From Methanosphaera sp. (lineage in GTDB: Archaea > Methanobacteriota > Methanobacteria > Methanobacteriales > Methanobacteriaceae): a DNA stretch of 18,782 nt. Positions 8,253 through 15,090 of this stretch are shown piece by piece. Positions within the stretch are counted from its first letter, which is position 1; each line of letters starts with the position of its first letter. The notes beneath the pieces were generated by a model. That model made no database searches. It was given only the letters and a program-made list of their open reading frames with translations, and was not told the DNA's origin. A program made the translations under genes and the position numbers. Where the stretch lies: the NCBI GenBank assembly GCA_017430835.1, contig JAFRMD010000039.1:1-18782 (forward strand). Direction: 5' to 3'.

Positions 8253-9554
8253 TTATAAATCAGTTAACATACTTAACATATCGTCTATCTCATCATCCAA
8301 CTTTTTGATTTCATCGGAGTACTCTCTTTGGTTTTTTAGGATATCATCAACGGCTACTTTCTTATAGTCCAGGGTGTAGACGTAACGTTTAGGATTAAGG
8401 TTGTACTCGTTTTTAATTATTTCATCCTTATTGATTATATTGCTTAAGCGTGATTCTATTTTTCTTTCTTTGTAGATTTCCAGGATGTTTTCATTAAAGG
8501 CGGGCAGTAGAAATGTTGGAAACATCTCAGGTGGTTTTATAAATAGGAAGTCATCTGTCTTTTTGTTGTTGTTTATTACAAGTATTGTTATGTCACGACT
8601 TCTATAGCCGCTTTCATACTCGATTACCACATCCAAGAGGTTATTGTCAATCAGATACTTTCTTAGTTTAAGTGCATCCTTTTTTACCAATAAGCCCTGG
8701 GTAGTGGTTGTAACCAGTAATCCATCACTATCAAGGTGATCTATCATGTTAAGCAGGTGAATTAACTTTGGATTTTTGCTTTCATATTCGGCATATCTTT
8801 CAATATTCTCATTTTTAATCTTCTGTTTGGGATATGGTACGGATATTATCGTATCATAATTTTTGTCGTCTTCATCTATTAATATTTCATCATTGTACAT
8901 TGACACCTTATCAGGTGATATGTCACTTAGTATGATGTTCTGTTTTGCATGATAATAGTCCTCTTCATCTTTGATGTGAATTGTCGCATGATTAAAGTCG
9001 TCAAGTTCGGTGATTGTCTGTGCATCAATGGATGATGGATCATATACATTGTTTGTTTTACGATTTGTGCTGGCCAGGTTGGATAATAATTTGACTGTTG
9101 GCGGTATGATTCTTTTGTTGTCCTCATTTTTTATGGCGTATTGAACATAATTTACCTGTTTGAATAATATTTTCAGGTCATCTTCGGATTCAAGTATTTC
9201 AACGATATCCTCAAATATCTCCTTGGTTATTTTTTCTTCGTCTACACGGGAGAATATTTCTTTGATGTCTTCGTTGGAACTGTTTTTTAGAACATTCAAT
9301 GCACTTTTAACATCGGATAAACAGGAATCTTCCTTTGCTTCCTGTTTTTTAATGATGTTTGTTAATAATTCATAATCACGGAAGGTTATCCCATACTTTT
9401 CCTGGAATTCTGTACTGTTTTTGTTTGATGACTCTTGTTTTTGTGATAAGTATTTCATTGTAATGAAGGGGATTACATCGACTTTTGAGTCAATACGTTC
9501 TAATAGTCTGGGTAAGTCTATACTGTTGGGTCTACGTTTAAGGTTAATTCTCAT
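8253..9554 (-). CDS. HsdM-like type I methyltransferase subunit with degenerate catalytic motifs
   Basis: About 433 residues with the overall layout of HsdM: an N-terminal helical region (ITMKYLSQK), a IIPPTVKLLSNLAS segment where HsdM has YTPxxVVxLM, and a C-terminal part (LLNMIDHLDSDGLLVTTTTQ, then LRKYLIDNNLLDVVIEYESG) that clearly follows the family. The SAM-binding motif I, normally DPACGSG, reads VYDPSSIDAQTI with the glycines lost. The catalytic NPPF reads SVPYPKQ. It therefore should not bind SAM or methylate adenine in the usual way. I choose the start at 9554 because GGTGAT (9564-9559) lies 4 bases upstream; the longest frame begins at 9578. It overlaps the hsdS-like gene by 11 bases, implying translational coupling. 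No hsdR is visible. Alternatives are a decaying gene (though there are no stops) or a DNA-binding-only partner. Confidence 0.75.
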   Translation of the reverse strand: MRINLKRRPNSIDLPRLLERIDSKVDVIPFITMKYLSQKQESSNKNSTEFQEKYGITFRDYELLTNIIKKQEAKEDSCLSDVKSALNVLKNSSNEDIKEIFSRVDEEKITKEIFEDIVEILESEDDLKILFKQVNYVQYAIKNEDNKRIIPPTVKLLSNLASTNRKTNNVYDPSSIDAQTITELDDFNHATIHIKDEEDYYHAKQNIILSDISPDKVSMYNDEILIDEDDKNYDTIISVPYPKQKIKNENIERYAEYESKNPKLIHLLNMIDHLDSDGLLVTTTTQGLLVKKDALKLRKYLIDNNLLDVVIEYESGYRSRDITILVINNNKKTDDFLFIKPPEMFPTFLLPAFNENILEIYKERKIESRLSNIINKDEIIKNEYNLNPKRYVYTLDYKKVAVDDILKNQREYSDEIKKLDDEIDDMLSMLTDL

Positions 9555-10131
9555 ATGCATCACCGATAACCGTATCATATAATGAGTCTATTAGTTTTTC
9601 ATCGCATTTTATTGACTTTTTCTTGAGTTCGATTCTTTGGTTTATCTTGTTTATTAGCTCTACATGTTTGTCCTGTACTTCTTTTTCAGGCAGCATTATT
9701 GTCAGGTTCTTTAGGATTTTGGTACTTACCTTCATTATTTTTGTTGAATCTATCGTTCTTTGTATCTGGTATTCTACTCTTGGATCATTAAGGTAGTATG
9801 TTAAGAATGTGGGATTTACCTCTTTAAAATCATCTATCCTGATAATTAAATAGTTGTTTGTTATGATTGCATCGCTTTCTGTTGTTACTTCCTTTGCAAA
9901 GCATTGTTGTTGTACCTTATACAAGATGTCATGTTCTCTTGAAAAGAAGCGGGAATTTATGCCATCCTGTATTTCTTCCTCTTCTATTGGAAATTCTTCG
10001 TTTATGTCCAGCATGGGCATGTTCATTATTATTTTTTGTTTTTTCATGTCTTCTTTATCTATGTATCTTTGTATTGGAAGACCCGTGCTTATTTTCGCTA
10101 TATCCTGCAGTTTGACTTTTCTTGTTTGCAA
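9544..10131 (-). CDS. Half-length HsdS-like type I specificity subunit (single target recognition domain)
   Basis: 195 residues, about half a normal HsdS, carrying one recognition domain and one conserved helix. The N-terminus VKLQDIAKISTGLPI matches the usual start of a recognition domain. HDILYKVQQQCFAKEV, ITNNYLIIRID, NPTFLTYYLND and KILKNLTIMLPEKEVQDKHV are the familiar Methylase_S segments. They lead into the long helix INKINQRIELKKK that normally pairs with the second half. Such half subunits can act as dimers in known systems. The start is TTG at 10131, supported by GGAGGG seven bases upstream; no ATG is available nearby. A TTTATATA box lies upstream (10195-10188). It is first in the operon with the hsdM-like gene, the reverse of the common M-S order. 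Confidence 0.8.
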   Translation of the reverse strand: MQTRKVKLQDIAKISTGLPIQRYIDKEDMKKQKIIMNMPMLDINEEFPIEEEEIQDGINSRFFSREHDILYKVQQQCFAKEVTTESDAIITNNYLIIRIDDFKEVNPTFLTYYLNDPRVEYQIQRTIDSTKIMKVSTKILKNLTIMLPEKEVQDKHVELINKINQRIELKKKSIKCDEKLIDSLYDTVIGDAYEN

Positions 10132-10187
10132 TATATTTCCCTCCGAAATAAGTTGCTGTTACTTACATATGATTATATTCTTATTAT

Positions 10188-10195
10188 TATATAAA
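10188..10195 (-). promoter_or_regulatory. TATA box of the hsdS-hsdM-like operon
   Basis: TTTATATA on the minus strand, about 57 bases before the TTG start. Transcription would begin near 10165, giving a leader of about 35 bases with the GGAGGG site. Confidence 0.6.
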
Positions 10196-10392
10196 TGTAT
10201 CATTTAAGTATTTGTTACAATTTTTTACTGTTATGAAGTTTTTTGTTATTTACTAATAATTATTTCAATATTAAAATTTAACTATTTGAGGTTTATTTTA
10301 TAAATAAAGCTATTAAAATACATTACTTACACATTTTTAATTTTTTTATAATCTGTAAAAATATGATGTAAATAATTGTTACATACAAAACC

Positions 10393-10400
10393 TTTATATA
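10393..10400 (+). promoter_or_regulatory. TATA box for the long leader and DUF1874 genes
   Basis: ACCTTTATATACTA contains a textbook TTTATATA box. The expected start is near 10420, just before the GCACAAGTGC hairpin. The first certain coding start is 490 bases further on. Confidence 0.65.
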
Positions 10401-10419
10401 CTATGAAAATTAAAAAGTA

Positions 10420-10890
10420 TATTGCACAAGTGCTATGTAGGTAACACAAATCTACAAATAACTGTGCTGGTGTAGTAACAAATGTTACTATATCAATAAT
10501 ATCCATTTAAAAATCTCTCTAAAAACAAACGCATCCAACAAAATGGAGGTGTTATCATCTAAAGAAGTAAGAATCATTTATTCATAGTTATCACTCTTTA
10601 AAATTAGTTTATGTGCAAGGCTATAGAAGCTACTACGGGACATGACATCAGAGAACAAGCTTCCGGATTCAATGAGGATGTCATGCATGTTCGATTATTT
10701 CTTTATCGGAAGCACCAAAAAAAATCAATGGAGGGGATGAAGATGTAGACCAACTACGAATATCATCTATACATTTTTAACACCTTTTGTTTTTTTAGAA
10801 GTCTTTTGACAGGACGAAAGTCCAAAAAAGGGAAAGTATGACACAAACTCCACCAGGAGCATGTGTTATGCTCATATATTTTTTACAAAC
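10420..10890 (+). ncRNA. Long structured leader RNA (possible riboswitch-like or independent ncRNA)
   Basis: No convincing gene fills this stretch, but paired segments are plentiful. GCAC/GTGC (10425-10434) sits at the predicted 5' end. An AGTAAC/GTTACT stem lies at 10474-10489. CATGACATC (10641-10649) pairs perfectly with GATGTCATG (10677-10685). Inside that loop GCTTCCG (10659-10665) can pair with CGGAAGC (10707-10713), giving an H-type pseudoknot or a competing fold. GGAC-GAAA-GTCC (10812-10823) is a GNRA-capped hairpin. CTCC/GGAG (10848-10859) excludes the terminator-like hairpin at 10857-10873. A 14-codon ORF (10543) and a 23-codon ORF (10838-10909, ending at the first DUF1874 start) could be leader peptides. 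I do not recognise a known RNA class; base pairing is read by eye. Confidence 0.45.
10857..10884 (+). terminator. Terminator-like hairpin just before the first DUF1874 gene (attenuator candidate)
   Basis: GAGCAT-gtgtt-ATGCTC is a perfect 6-bp stem followed by ATATATTTTTT, 10 bases before the Shine-Dalgarno. The upstream CTCC can pair with the GGAG overlapping this stem's left arm, so the two folds are mutually exclusive. Confidence 0.45.
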
Positions 10891-10910
10891 AGGAAGGAGG
10901 AAAAAATGAA

Positions 10911-11186
10911 ATGAAATATATATCAAATGGATTCAGCCCAAAAATGCTTAATCCCAAGAAAGAATTAAACTTCATCATAGAACTATCAAGCTATGATGAA
11001 ATACAGGAAAATAAGAATAATCTGATTAGTTCAATAGGTCATCAAAACATAGCAGACCACCTGCAAATAAAAAAAAACAGGATAAACATCCTACTTGATG
11101 AAGGAGATACACTATACTTGGTATCACCACAAAAGGATGACTATGAAAAATTCAACTATCGAAAAATAACAATACAAAGAATATAA
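10911..11186 (+). CDS. DUF1874 / STIV B116-like protein (AcrIII-1 ring nuclease family), active-site His kept
   Basis: 91 residues. The N-terminal strand YISNGFSPKML corresponds to the family's (T/L)NAFSxNML. ISSIGHQNIADHL matches the conserved SxIGHxxTxxLL segment, with H44 at the place of the catalytic histidine of the AcrIII-1 ring nuclease (H47 in SIRV1 gp29). KKNRINILLDEGDTLYLV matches the KNRVxIxLxxGDxLxVx core. The Arg-x-x-Glu that completes the AcrIII-1 active site is not preserved: the equivalent stretch reads QKDDYE. Family members cut cyclic tetra-adenylate, the second messenger of type III CRISPR, and occur in archaeal viruses, plasmids and some hosts. The start is ATG 10911 behind AGGAGG (10895-10900); a longer frame opens with GTG 10863 inside the hairpin. 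The paralogous gene follows after 14 bases. Confidence 0.75.
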   Translation: MKYISNGFSPKMLNPKKELNFIIELSSYDEIQENKNNLISSIGHQNIADHLQIKKNRINILLDEGDTLYLVSPQKDDYEKFNYRKITIQRI

Positions 11187-11200
11187 TGAGGTGAAAAAAT

Positions 11201-11488
11201 ATGATATACCTAACAGATAACTTCTCAATGCAAATGTTTGAAGATAAAACATACAGAATAAGTACTAAAAAAATAAAGAAAAGCAAACTGATAAAAAACA
11301 CCAAAGATGCCGTCACATCCATAGGTTCATCCAGGATAGCAAGAATGCTGAGAAAAAAAGTTGGAAAAAGGGACATAACACTCCAACCAGGAGATGACAT
11401 ATACGTGATTACAAGCCGATTCGGTCGAAACAAAACCGACTACAGAAAGGAAAACACCTATCGATACCAAGTATTCAGTATACAATAA
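11201..11488 (+). CDS. Second DUF1874 / B116-like paralog, His lost
   Basis: 95 residues with a GAGGTG Shine-Dalgarno before the ATG. It aligns along its whole length with the preceding protein: IYLTDNFSMQMF (family LTNAFSxNML), VTSIGSSRIARML (family SxIGHxxT), and ITLQPGDDIYVITSRFG (family IxLxxGDxLxV). The active-site histidine position is S43, so cyclic oligoadenylate cleavage by the known mechanism is unlikely. The protein is strongly basic (KKIKKSKLIK, MLRKKVGKR), unlike the first paralog. A plausible reading is a binding-only subunit, for example a heterodimer with its neighbour, since the family forms dimers; that is inference. The two genes are clearly one transcription unit behind the long leader. 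Confidence 0.7.
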   Translation: MIYLTDNFSMQMFEDKTYRISTKKIKKSKLIKNTKDAVTSIGSSRIARMLRKKVGKRDITLQPGDDIYVITSRFGRNKTDYRKENTYRYQVFSIQ

Positions 11489-11791
11489 CCAATGCTACAC
11501 ACCTACTTGAAAGACATCTCCTTTTTAATTTTTATAACATATCCACATTGAATACACTCATTTTATTTCATTATCCACAATACTTTACTTTTTTTTTACA
11601 TAAAAATAGTACCTGTGAATCCCAAACTCTTGTTGTAAAATATTACATTAGAAAAAATATAGCTTCGTATCATTTAAACCCCTGAAAGCAAAAAAATACA
11701 TATATTTTATAATATAAATAATACATTAAATACTAAAATAAACAGGTTAATAAATAAAAGCAATACAGACAGATATATTAAAGAAAAGGTG
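11489..11791. other. Intergenic with termination and promoter signals
   Basis: T-rich stretches just after the stop (11518-11540 and 11582-11599) can end the DUF1874 transcript. TTTATAATATAAATA around 11706-11720 is the probable TATA region of the transporter gene. No coding sequence seen. Confidence 0.45.
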
Positions 11792-12427
11792 ATGGAGATA
11801 AATCAATTAAACAAGATGGAACTATTTGCAATACTAACTGGTATTGCAACATCAACCTTAATAATCAGCAACATACTGGCATTTAAAACATTCATGTTTT
11901 TTGATTACATACTGCCATGTGGCGTCTTAGTATTTCCAATAATTTATATAGTCAATGATATACTTGCAGAAATATACGGATTCAAAAAGGCAAGACAAGT
12001 AATATATCTTGGATTTGTCATGAATCTTGTTGCCGTGATAATGTATAACATTGCAATCATGTTACCTGCCCCTGTATTCTTTGATGGATCAGAAGCATTT
12101 GCAATGGTTCTTAGCAACAGTTTCAGGGTCCTGCTTGCAAGTTTCATGGCATACCTTTTCGGCAGCATACTCAACGCCTATGTAATGAGCTATCTTAAAC
12201 AGAAAGCGGAAAAATACCTATTCATAAGATGTATCGTATCCACAATTTGCGGTGAGGGATTAGATGCCATTCTATTTATCACAATAGCATTCTATGGAGC
12301 CATGCCATTAACGTCACTGATTATGATGATATTCACCCAGGCAACATTCAAAACGGTTTATGAAATTATAGTATATCCATTAACGAAAGTAATCATCAAC
12401 TACATTAAAAAATTACCCGTAAATTAG
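11792..12427 (+). CDS. yhhQ: Queuosine/archaeosine precursor transporter, YhhQ (VUT) family
   Basis: A 211-residue membrane protein with about six transmembrane helices. Family landmarks are all present: ISNILAFKTFMF in helix 1-2, GVLVFPIIYIVNDILAEIYGF (the FPxxYxxxDxxxExYG motif), the internal RVLLASFMAYLFGSILNAY helix, and RCIVSTICGEGLDAILFITIAFYG (R..ST..GE..D...F...AF.G). It ends with a KTVYEIIVYPLT helix. In bacteria the family imports preQ0/preQ1; in archaea the likely use is supply of preQ0 for archaeosine in tRNA, or queuine-type salvage. AGGTG lies directly against the ATG at 11792, so the ribosome site is unusually close; an in-frame GTG at 11789 is less likely. It stands alone with its own promoter region and terminator. 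Confidence 0.9.
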   Translation: MEINQLNKMELFAILTGIATSTLIISNILAFKTFMFFDYILPCGVLVFPIIYIVNDILAEIYGFKKARQVIYLGFVMNLVAVIMYNIAIMLPAPVFFDGSEAFAMVLSNSFRVLLASFMAYLFGSILNAYVMSYLKQKAEKYLFIRCIVSTICGEGLDAILFITIAFYGAMPLTSLIMMIFTQATFKTVYEIIVYPLTKVIINYIKKLPVN

Positions 12428-12432
12428 TTCAA

Positions 12433-12470
12433 ATGCTTTTAATTAAAGCATAAATCTATTTCTTTTTTTT
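12433..12470 (+). terminator. Hairpin plus T-tract terminator of the transporter gene
   Basis: ATGCTTT (12433-12439) pairs with AAAGCAT (12445-12451), followed by TTTCTTTTTTTT, beginning six bases after the stop codon. Confidence 0.75.
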
Positions 12471-12471
12471 A

Positions 12472-12848
12472 TTGATTGGATTATCCCCCTTTGTTTACAA
12501 AAAACAGTTATCTTTATATCCATCAGATTAAAACATGTTTAATTTCTTATATAATAATTTATTAATAAAAAGATTATTAAGAATATAAAGGGAAATAATT
12601 AAATTCCACTAAATCTTCTTCTATTAATATTCCCCATCAAAAACAGGATAATTAAATTATTGGCCAAACATTTAAAGGAAGAGGTGAAATATATTATTCG
12701 GCATGGATTTAAGATAATCAAATATAGACTTGAAAGAAATAGGTGCTGCTGTAGACCAGTTTTTGAAAAGCATCAAGACTATTTTTCATCGGCAGATATA
12801 CTTATTTAATAAAAATTATATAACTAATATTATAGAGGTGAGAATTAA
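12472..12848. other. Intergenic with small open frames of doubtful value
   Basis: GGAAGAGGTG (12678-12687) resembles a ribosome site. From a GTG at 12684 a 41-codon frame runs to 12809 (ending HQDYFSSADILI). A second frame over the same bases reads DLKEIGAAVDQFLKSIK but is broken by a stop after MDLR. Two overlapping protein-like frames suggest a decayed gene rather than a real one. The GAGGTG at 12835-12840 belongs to the next gene. Confidence 0.35.
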
Positions 12849-13256
12849 ATGTCAGATATTGAAAAAGTTGATGAATTATTAACAAAAGCAGAGGTATTCT
12901 ATCTTTCAACGGTTGATGGAAATAAGCCAAAGGTAAGACCGTTAGGATTTCATTTATTGAAGGATGATAAGATTTATTTTGGAGTGGGAACATTCAAAAC
13001 GGTTTATAAACAGATGGAAGAAAATCCAAATGTGGAAATAGCCGCATGGGATGGGGAGCACTTTTTAAGATATTATGGTGTGGCAAATCTGGATAAACAG
13101 GAAGAAATAGCTAAAGAAGCGTTAAGTCTCATGCCTGATGTGGCAGAGTTATACAATGCAAACGGTTGGGAAATGGGAATCTTTTATTTGGACAATGCTA
13201 CAGCTGAAATCAGAAACATGATGGAAGTAGAAGAAACATACGAATTTAATTATTAG
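12849..13256 (+). CDS. Pyridoxamine 5'-phosphate oxidase-like FMN-binding protein
   Basis: 135 residues, normal for the small single-domain PPOX-like flavoproteins. The split-barrel start is typical: a helix (IEKVDELLTKAEVFYLSTVDGNKPKVRPLGF) with the STVDxxxPxVRP pattern that contacts FMN phosphate, then DDKIYFGVGTFKTVYKQMEENPNVEIA, the conserved xxTxKxKxxxxNPxV segment. GEHFLRYYGVANL is the next barrel strand. Real substrate unknown: such proteins include F420- or FMN-dependent reductases and heme- or nitroimidazole-related enzymes, and the true PNPOx C-terminus is absent. GAGGTGA is 7 bases before the ATG. It is monocistronic with a hairpin terminator. Confidence 0.85.
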   Translation: MSDIEKVDELLTKAEVFYLSTVDGNKPKVRPLGFHLLKDDKIYFGVGTFKTVYKQMEENPNVEIAAWDGEHFLRYYGVANLDKQEEIAKEALSLMPDVAELYNANGWEMGIFYLDNATAEIRNMMEVEETYEFNY

Positions 13257-13295
13257 AGAAAAAACTTAAATGATAAAATTCAATTATTGAAGAAC

Positions 13296-13335
13296 AATCC
13301 TAAAAATTTTGGGATTAACCCTTATACTTTTTTTC
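13296..13335 (+). terminator. Terminator of the PPOX-like gene
   Basis: AATCCTAAA pairs with TTTGGGATT (one G-T pair, 13296-13316), followed by a T run at 13328-13334, 40 bases past the stop. Confidence 0.6.
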
Positions 13336-13351
13336 TTTCATGAAGAGCCTG

Positions 13352-13379
13352 ATGTGAGATAAGATATCAAATCTCACAT
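13352..13379. other. Perfect 9-bp inverted repeat between convergent genes
   Basis: ATGTGAGAT and ATCTCACAT flank a 10-base centre (AAGATATCAA). Neither strand has a good T tract next to it, so it is not a typical terminator. It may back up termination between the convergent PPOX and nitroreductase genes or be a protein site. Confidence 0.4.
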
Positions 13380-13506
13380 TACAATTAACAGCCCCCCTTA
13401 TTTAATCATCAAATGTACGTATGTCACATCAATGGATTTTGTTAAAAAATAGATTATGGAAGTAAATTATTCCCCCGTCATTATCATCTAGTGGTTAATT
13501 ACCAAC

Positions 13507-14274
13507 CTATAATTTCTTATATTTCAACTCTTTTCGAGGGACTATTCTCTGATACTTTACATCAGGATATCCTATTACCATACATGAAACTACATTATAA
13601 CCCTTTTCTAGTTCCAGAAGTTTTTTTAGTTTTCTGCTTAACTTTGTACATATTACAAAAAAGCCACTGTACAATACTCCCAAACCAAGACTGTTTGCCA
13701 TAATCTCCATATATGCACTGGAAAGACCGGCATCAATATTGCTTTTAGCGGATACGACAATTACCAGTGGAGCACCCTTAAAGAAGAAGTCATCCGTAAT
13801 ATCAATTCTTTTCAAATACTTTATTAATGGTGAGCCTAGTGTTTTTCCCTTTCTAAATAGGTTTACACAAATTTCTTCAGCCATATCCTGTTTGGATGCG
13901 AGAATGGTATATGATACATTCTGTGAATTGCCCCCGGTTGGACTGTATCTTCCCGCCTCCAGAATCTTATTTATCGTCTCCTCGTCGATTGCCTGTGGCT
14001 TAAATTTACGTATTGTTCTTCTGCTTTTGATGGCCTGTAGAAGTGTATCACTATCTATTTGTGTCATTGAAACTACCGGTTGCTCATTTAAATCATAACC
14101 ACTCATTTTTATAGCGTTGGTTGGACAGATTGCATAGCAATGGCCACATTCTATACATCCCTTCTCCTGTGTTTTAATGATATTGTCCTCCTGATAAAGA
14201 TAAGAACTCGGACAATCAGAAACGCATGATAAACATGCTACACATTTTTCATTGTCAATTTCTATTGGATTCAT
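13507..14274 (-). CDS. Ferredoxin-nitroreductase fusion protein
   Basis: 255 residues from ATG 14274; the frame opens 30 codons earlier with a TTG, but that extension has no domain. Residues 8-60 are a bacterial-type ferredoxin with two complete [4Fe-4S] motifs: CVACLSCVSDCP and CIECGHCYAICP. Residues about 80-250 are a nitroreductase fold that binds FMN: AIKSRRTIRKFKP (phosphate-contacting SRRSxRxF), EAGRYSPTGGNSQNVSY, and a C-terminal CMVIGYP. This fusion is common in methanogens and clostridia and should pass electrons from reduced ferredoxin to FMN. The physiological acceptor is unknown; nitro compounds, quinones or a flavin partner are possible. It is convergent with the PPOX-like flavoprotein. 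Confidence 0.88.
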   Translation of the reverse strand: MNPIEIDNEKCVACLSCVSDCPSSYLYQEDNIIKTQEKGCIECGHCYAICPTNAIKMSGYDLNEQPVVSMTQIDSDTLLQAIKSRRTIRKFKPQAIDEETINKILEAGRYSPTGGNSQNVSYTILASKQDMAEEICVNLFRKGKTLGSPLIKYLKRIDITDDFFFKGAPLVIVVSAKSNIDAGLSSAYMEIMANSLGLGVLYSGFFVICTKLSRKLKKLLELEKGYNVVSCMVIGYPDVKYQRIVPRKELKYKKL

Positions 14275-14872
14275 ATTTTTTATACCCCTATATAGGCATA
14301 AATTATGTTTTTTATTATTTATAATAGTTATAGTTGTTCCGATATTTTCTAGATTTTTTATCAATATTGAAAGAGTTGATTATTCCATTATTTAAATTAT
14401 TATTATGTAAATGAGGAGATTATCTGTCTTTGATAATTGGATAGATAGATGAAAAGTCATGTAGCACAAAAAAAAGAAAAACGGAAAATGTAGCACAAAA
14501 AGATCATGGATGATTATACTCCGTTTTAAATTTTCATTATAAAAATGATAAACGGCATAAGTTATAAAAATAATAAGCTGTTTATAGGGAGATGATATCT
14601 GTTAAAAAGTGTAAAAGTTAATATTTTATTAAACAGTCTTAATTATAACGGGTTTTAGAAAAGAAATTGTTAATGGAATATGATATGAGAGAAATACCCC
14701 TAATCCACTCCCATTTAATCATATCCGATTAACTAAATTATCATAATCCCCTTTTTATTATCAACATAAAAAAAGAAGATGATAAAACATGAATAAGAAT
14801 ACAATACATAGTTTATTTATTGTTCTATTTATATTTTTCCGTGTGTAAAGTGAAATAAGTTAATATTTATTC
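14275..14872. other. Intergenic, no confirmed gene
   Basis: Contains the nitroreductase promoter region, a direct repeat ATGTAGCACAAAAA (14459-14472 and 14488-14501), and a CCGTTT/AAACGG stem (14521-14526 with 14550-14555) enclosing a CATT/AATG stem. TTTATATTTTT at about 14829-14839 may be the TATA box of the small ORF at 14873. No long frame is open on either strand. Confidence 0.4.
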
Positions 14873-15019
14873 ATGGTAACTACAATTGACTTAAATTCAA
14901 TTACAGCAAATATGAAAGAAATGAAATCTTTAATCATAGCTTTCATCCTTTTTCAGAAAATAGTAAAAAAACAATTAATGCCACCTGAAGGTGATATGAG
15001 AAAAAAATTAAAGGAATAA
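14873..15019 (+). CDS. Small 48-residue protein with a hydrophobic centre
   Basis: ATG at 14873, TAA at 15017-15019. The sequence begins MVTTIDLNSITANMKEMK, has a hydrophobic core SLIIAFILFQKIV, and ends in a basic tail (KKQLMPPEGDMRKKLKE). The core is too short for a clear transmembrane helix; an amphipathic membrane-associated helix is possible. A TATA-like box lies about 40 bases upstream, but there is no good Shine-Dalgarno. No family recognised. It is convergent with the bile salt hydrolase gene. Confidence 0.4.
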   Translation: MVTTIDLNSITANMKEMKSLIIAFILFQKIVKKQLMPPEGDMRKKLKE

Positions 15020-15040
15020 AAATAAAACAAAAAAAAAGAG
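15017..15040 (-). terminator. Poly-T terminator of the bile salt hydrolase gene
   Basis: On the minus strand CTCTTTTTTTTTGTTTTATTT starts about 50 bases after the stop codon, a typical archaeal T-rich terminator. Confidence 0.5.
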
Positions 15041-15090
15041 ATATGTCAATGAATAACATTATCCCCTGCTTAATAAATAGGACTATGCAA

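Larger units (their letters stand above)
10157..10488. promoter_or_regulatory. Cluster of six TGTTAC/GTAACA words in a divergent promoter region
   Basis: TGTTAC occurs at 10157, 10213, 10377 and 10483, and its reverse complement GTAACA at 10441 and 10475. The last two copies face each other to make the inverted repeat AGTAACAAATGTTACT. The copies bracket both the hsdS-side and leader-side TATA boxes, so a shared regulator is possible. Confidence 0.35.

Noticed and set aside
10801..10885. Hammerhead ribozyme or RNase P RNA suggested by GACGAAAGTCC
   Set aside because: The hammerhead CUGAUGA core is missing, and the other conserved RNase P blocks are absent; it is simply a GNRA hairpin.
12684..12809. 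41-codon ORF from GTG after a GAGGTG-like site
   Set aside because: The GTG is itself part of the ribosome-site-like sequence, a competing frame over the same bases also looks coding, and both are short; treated as decayed sequence.
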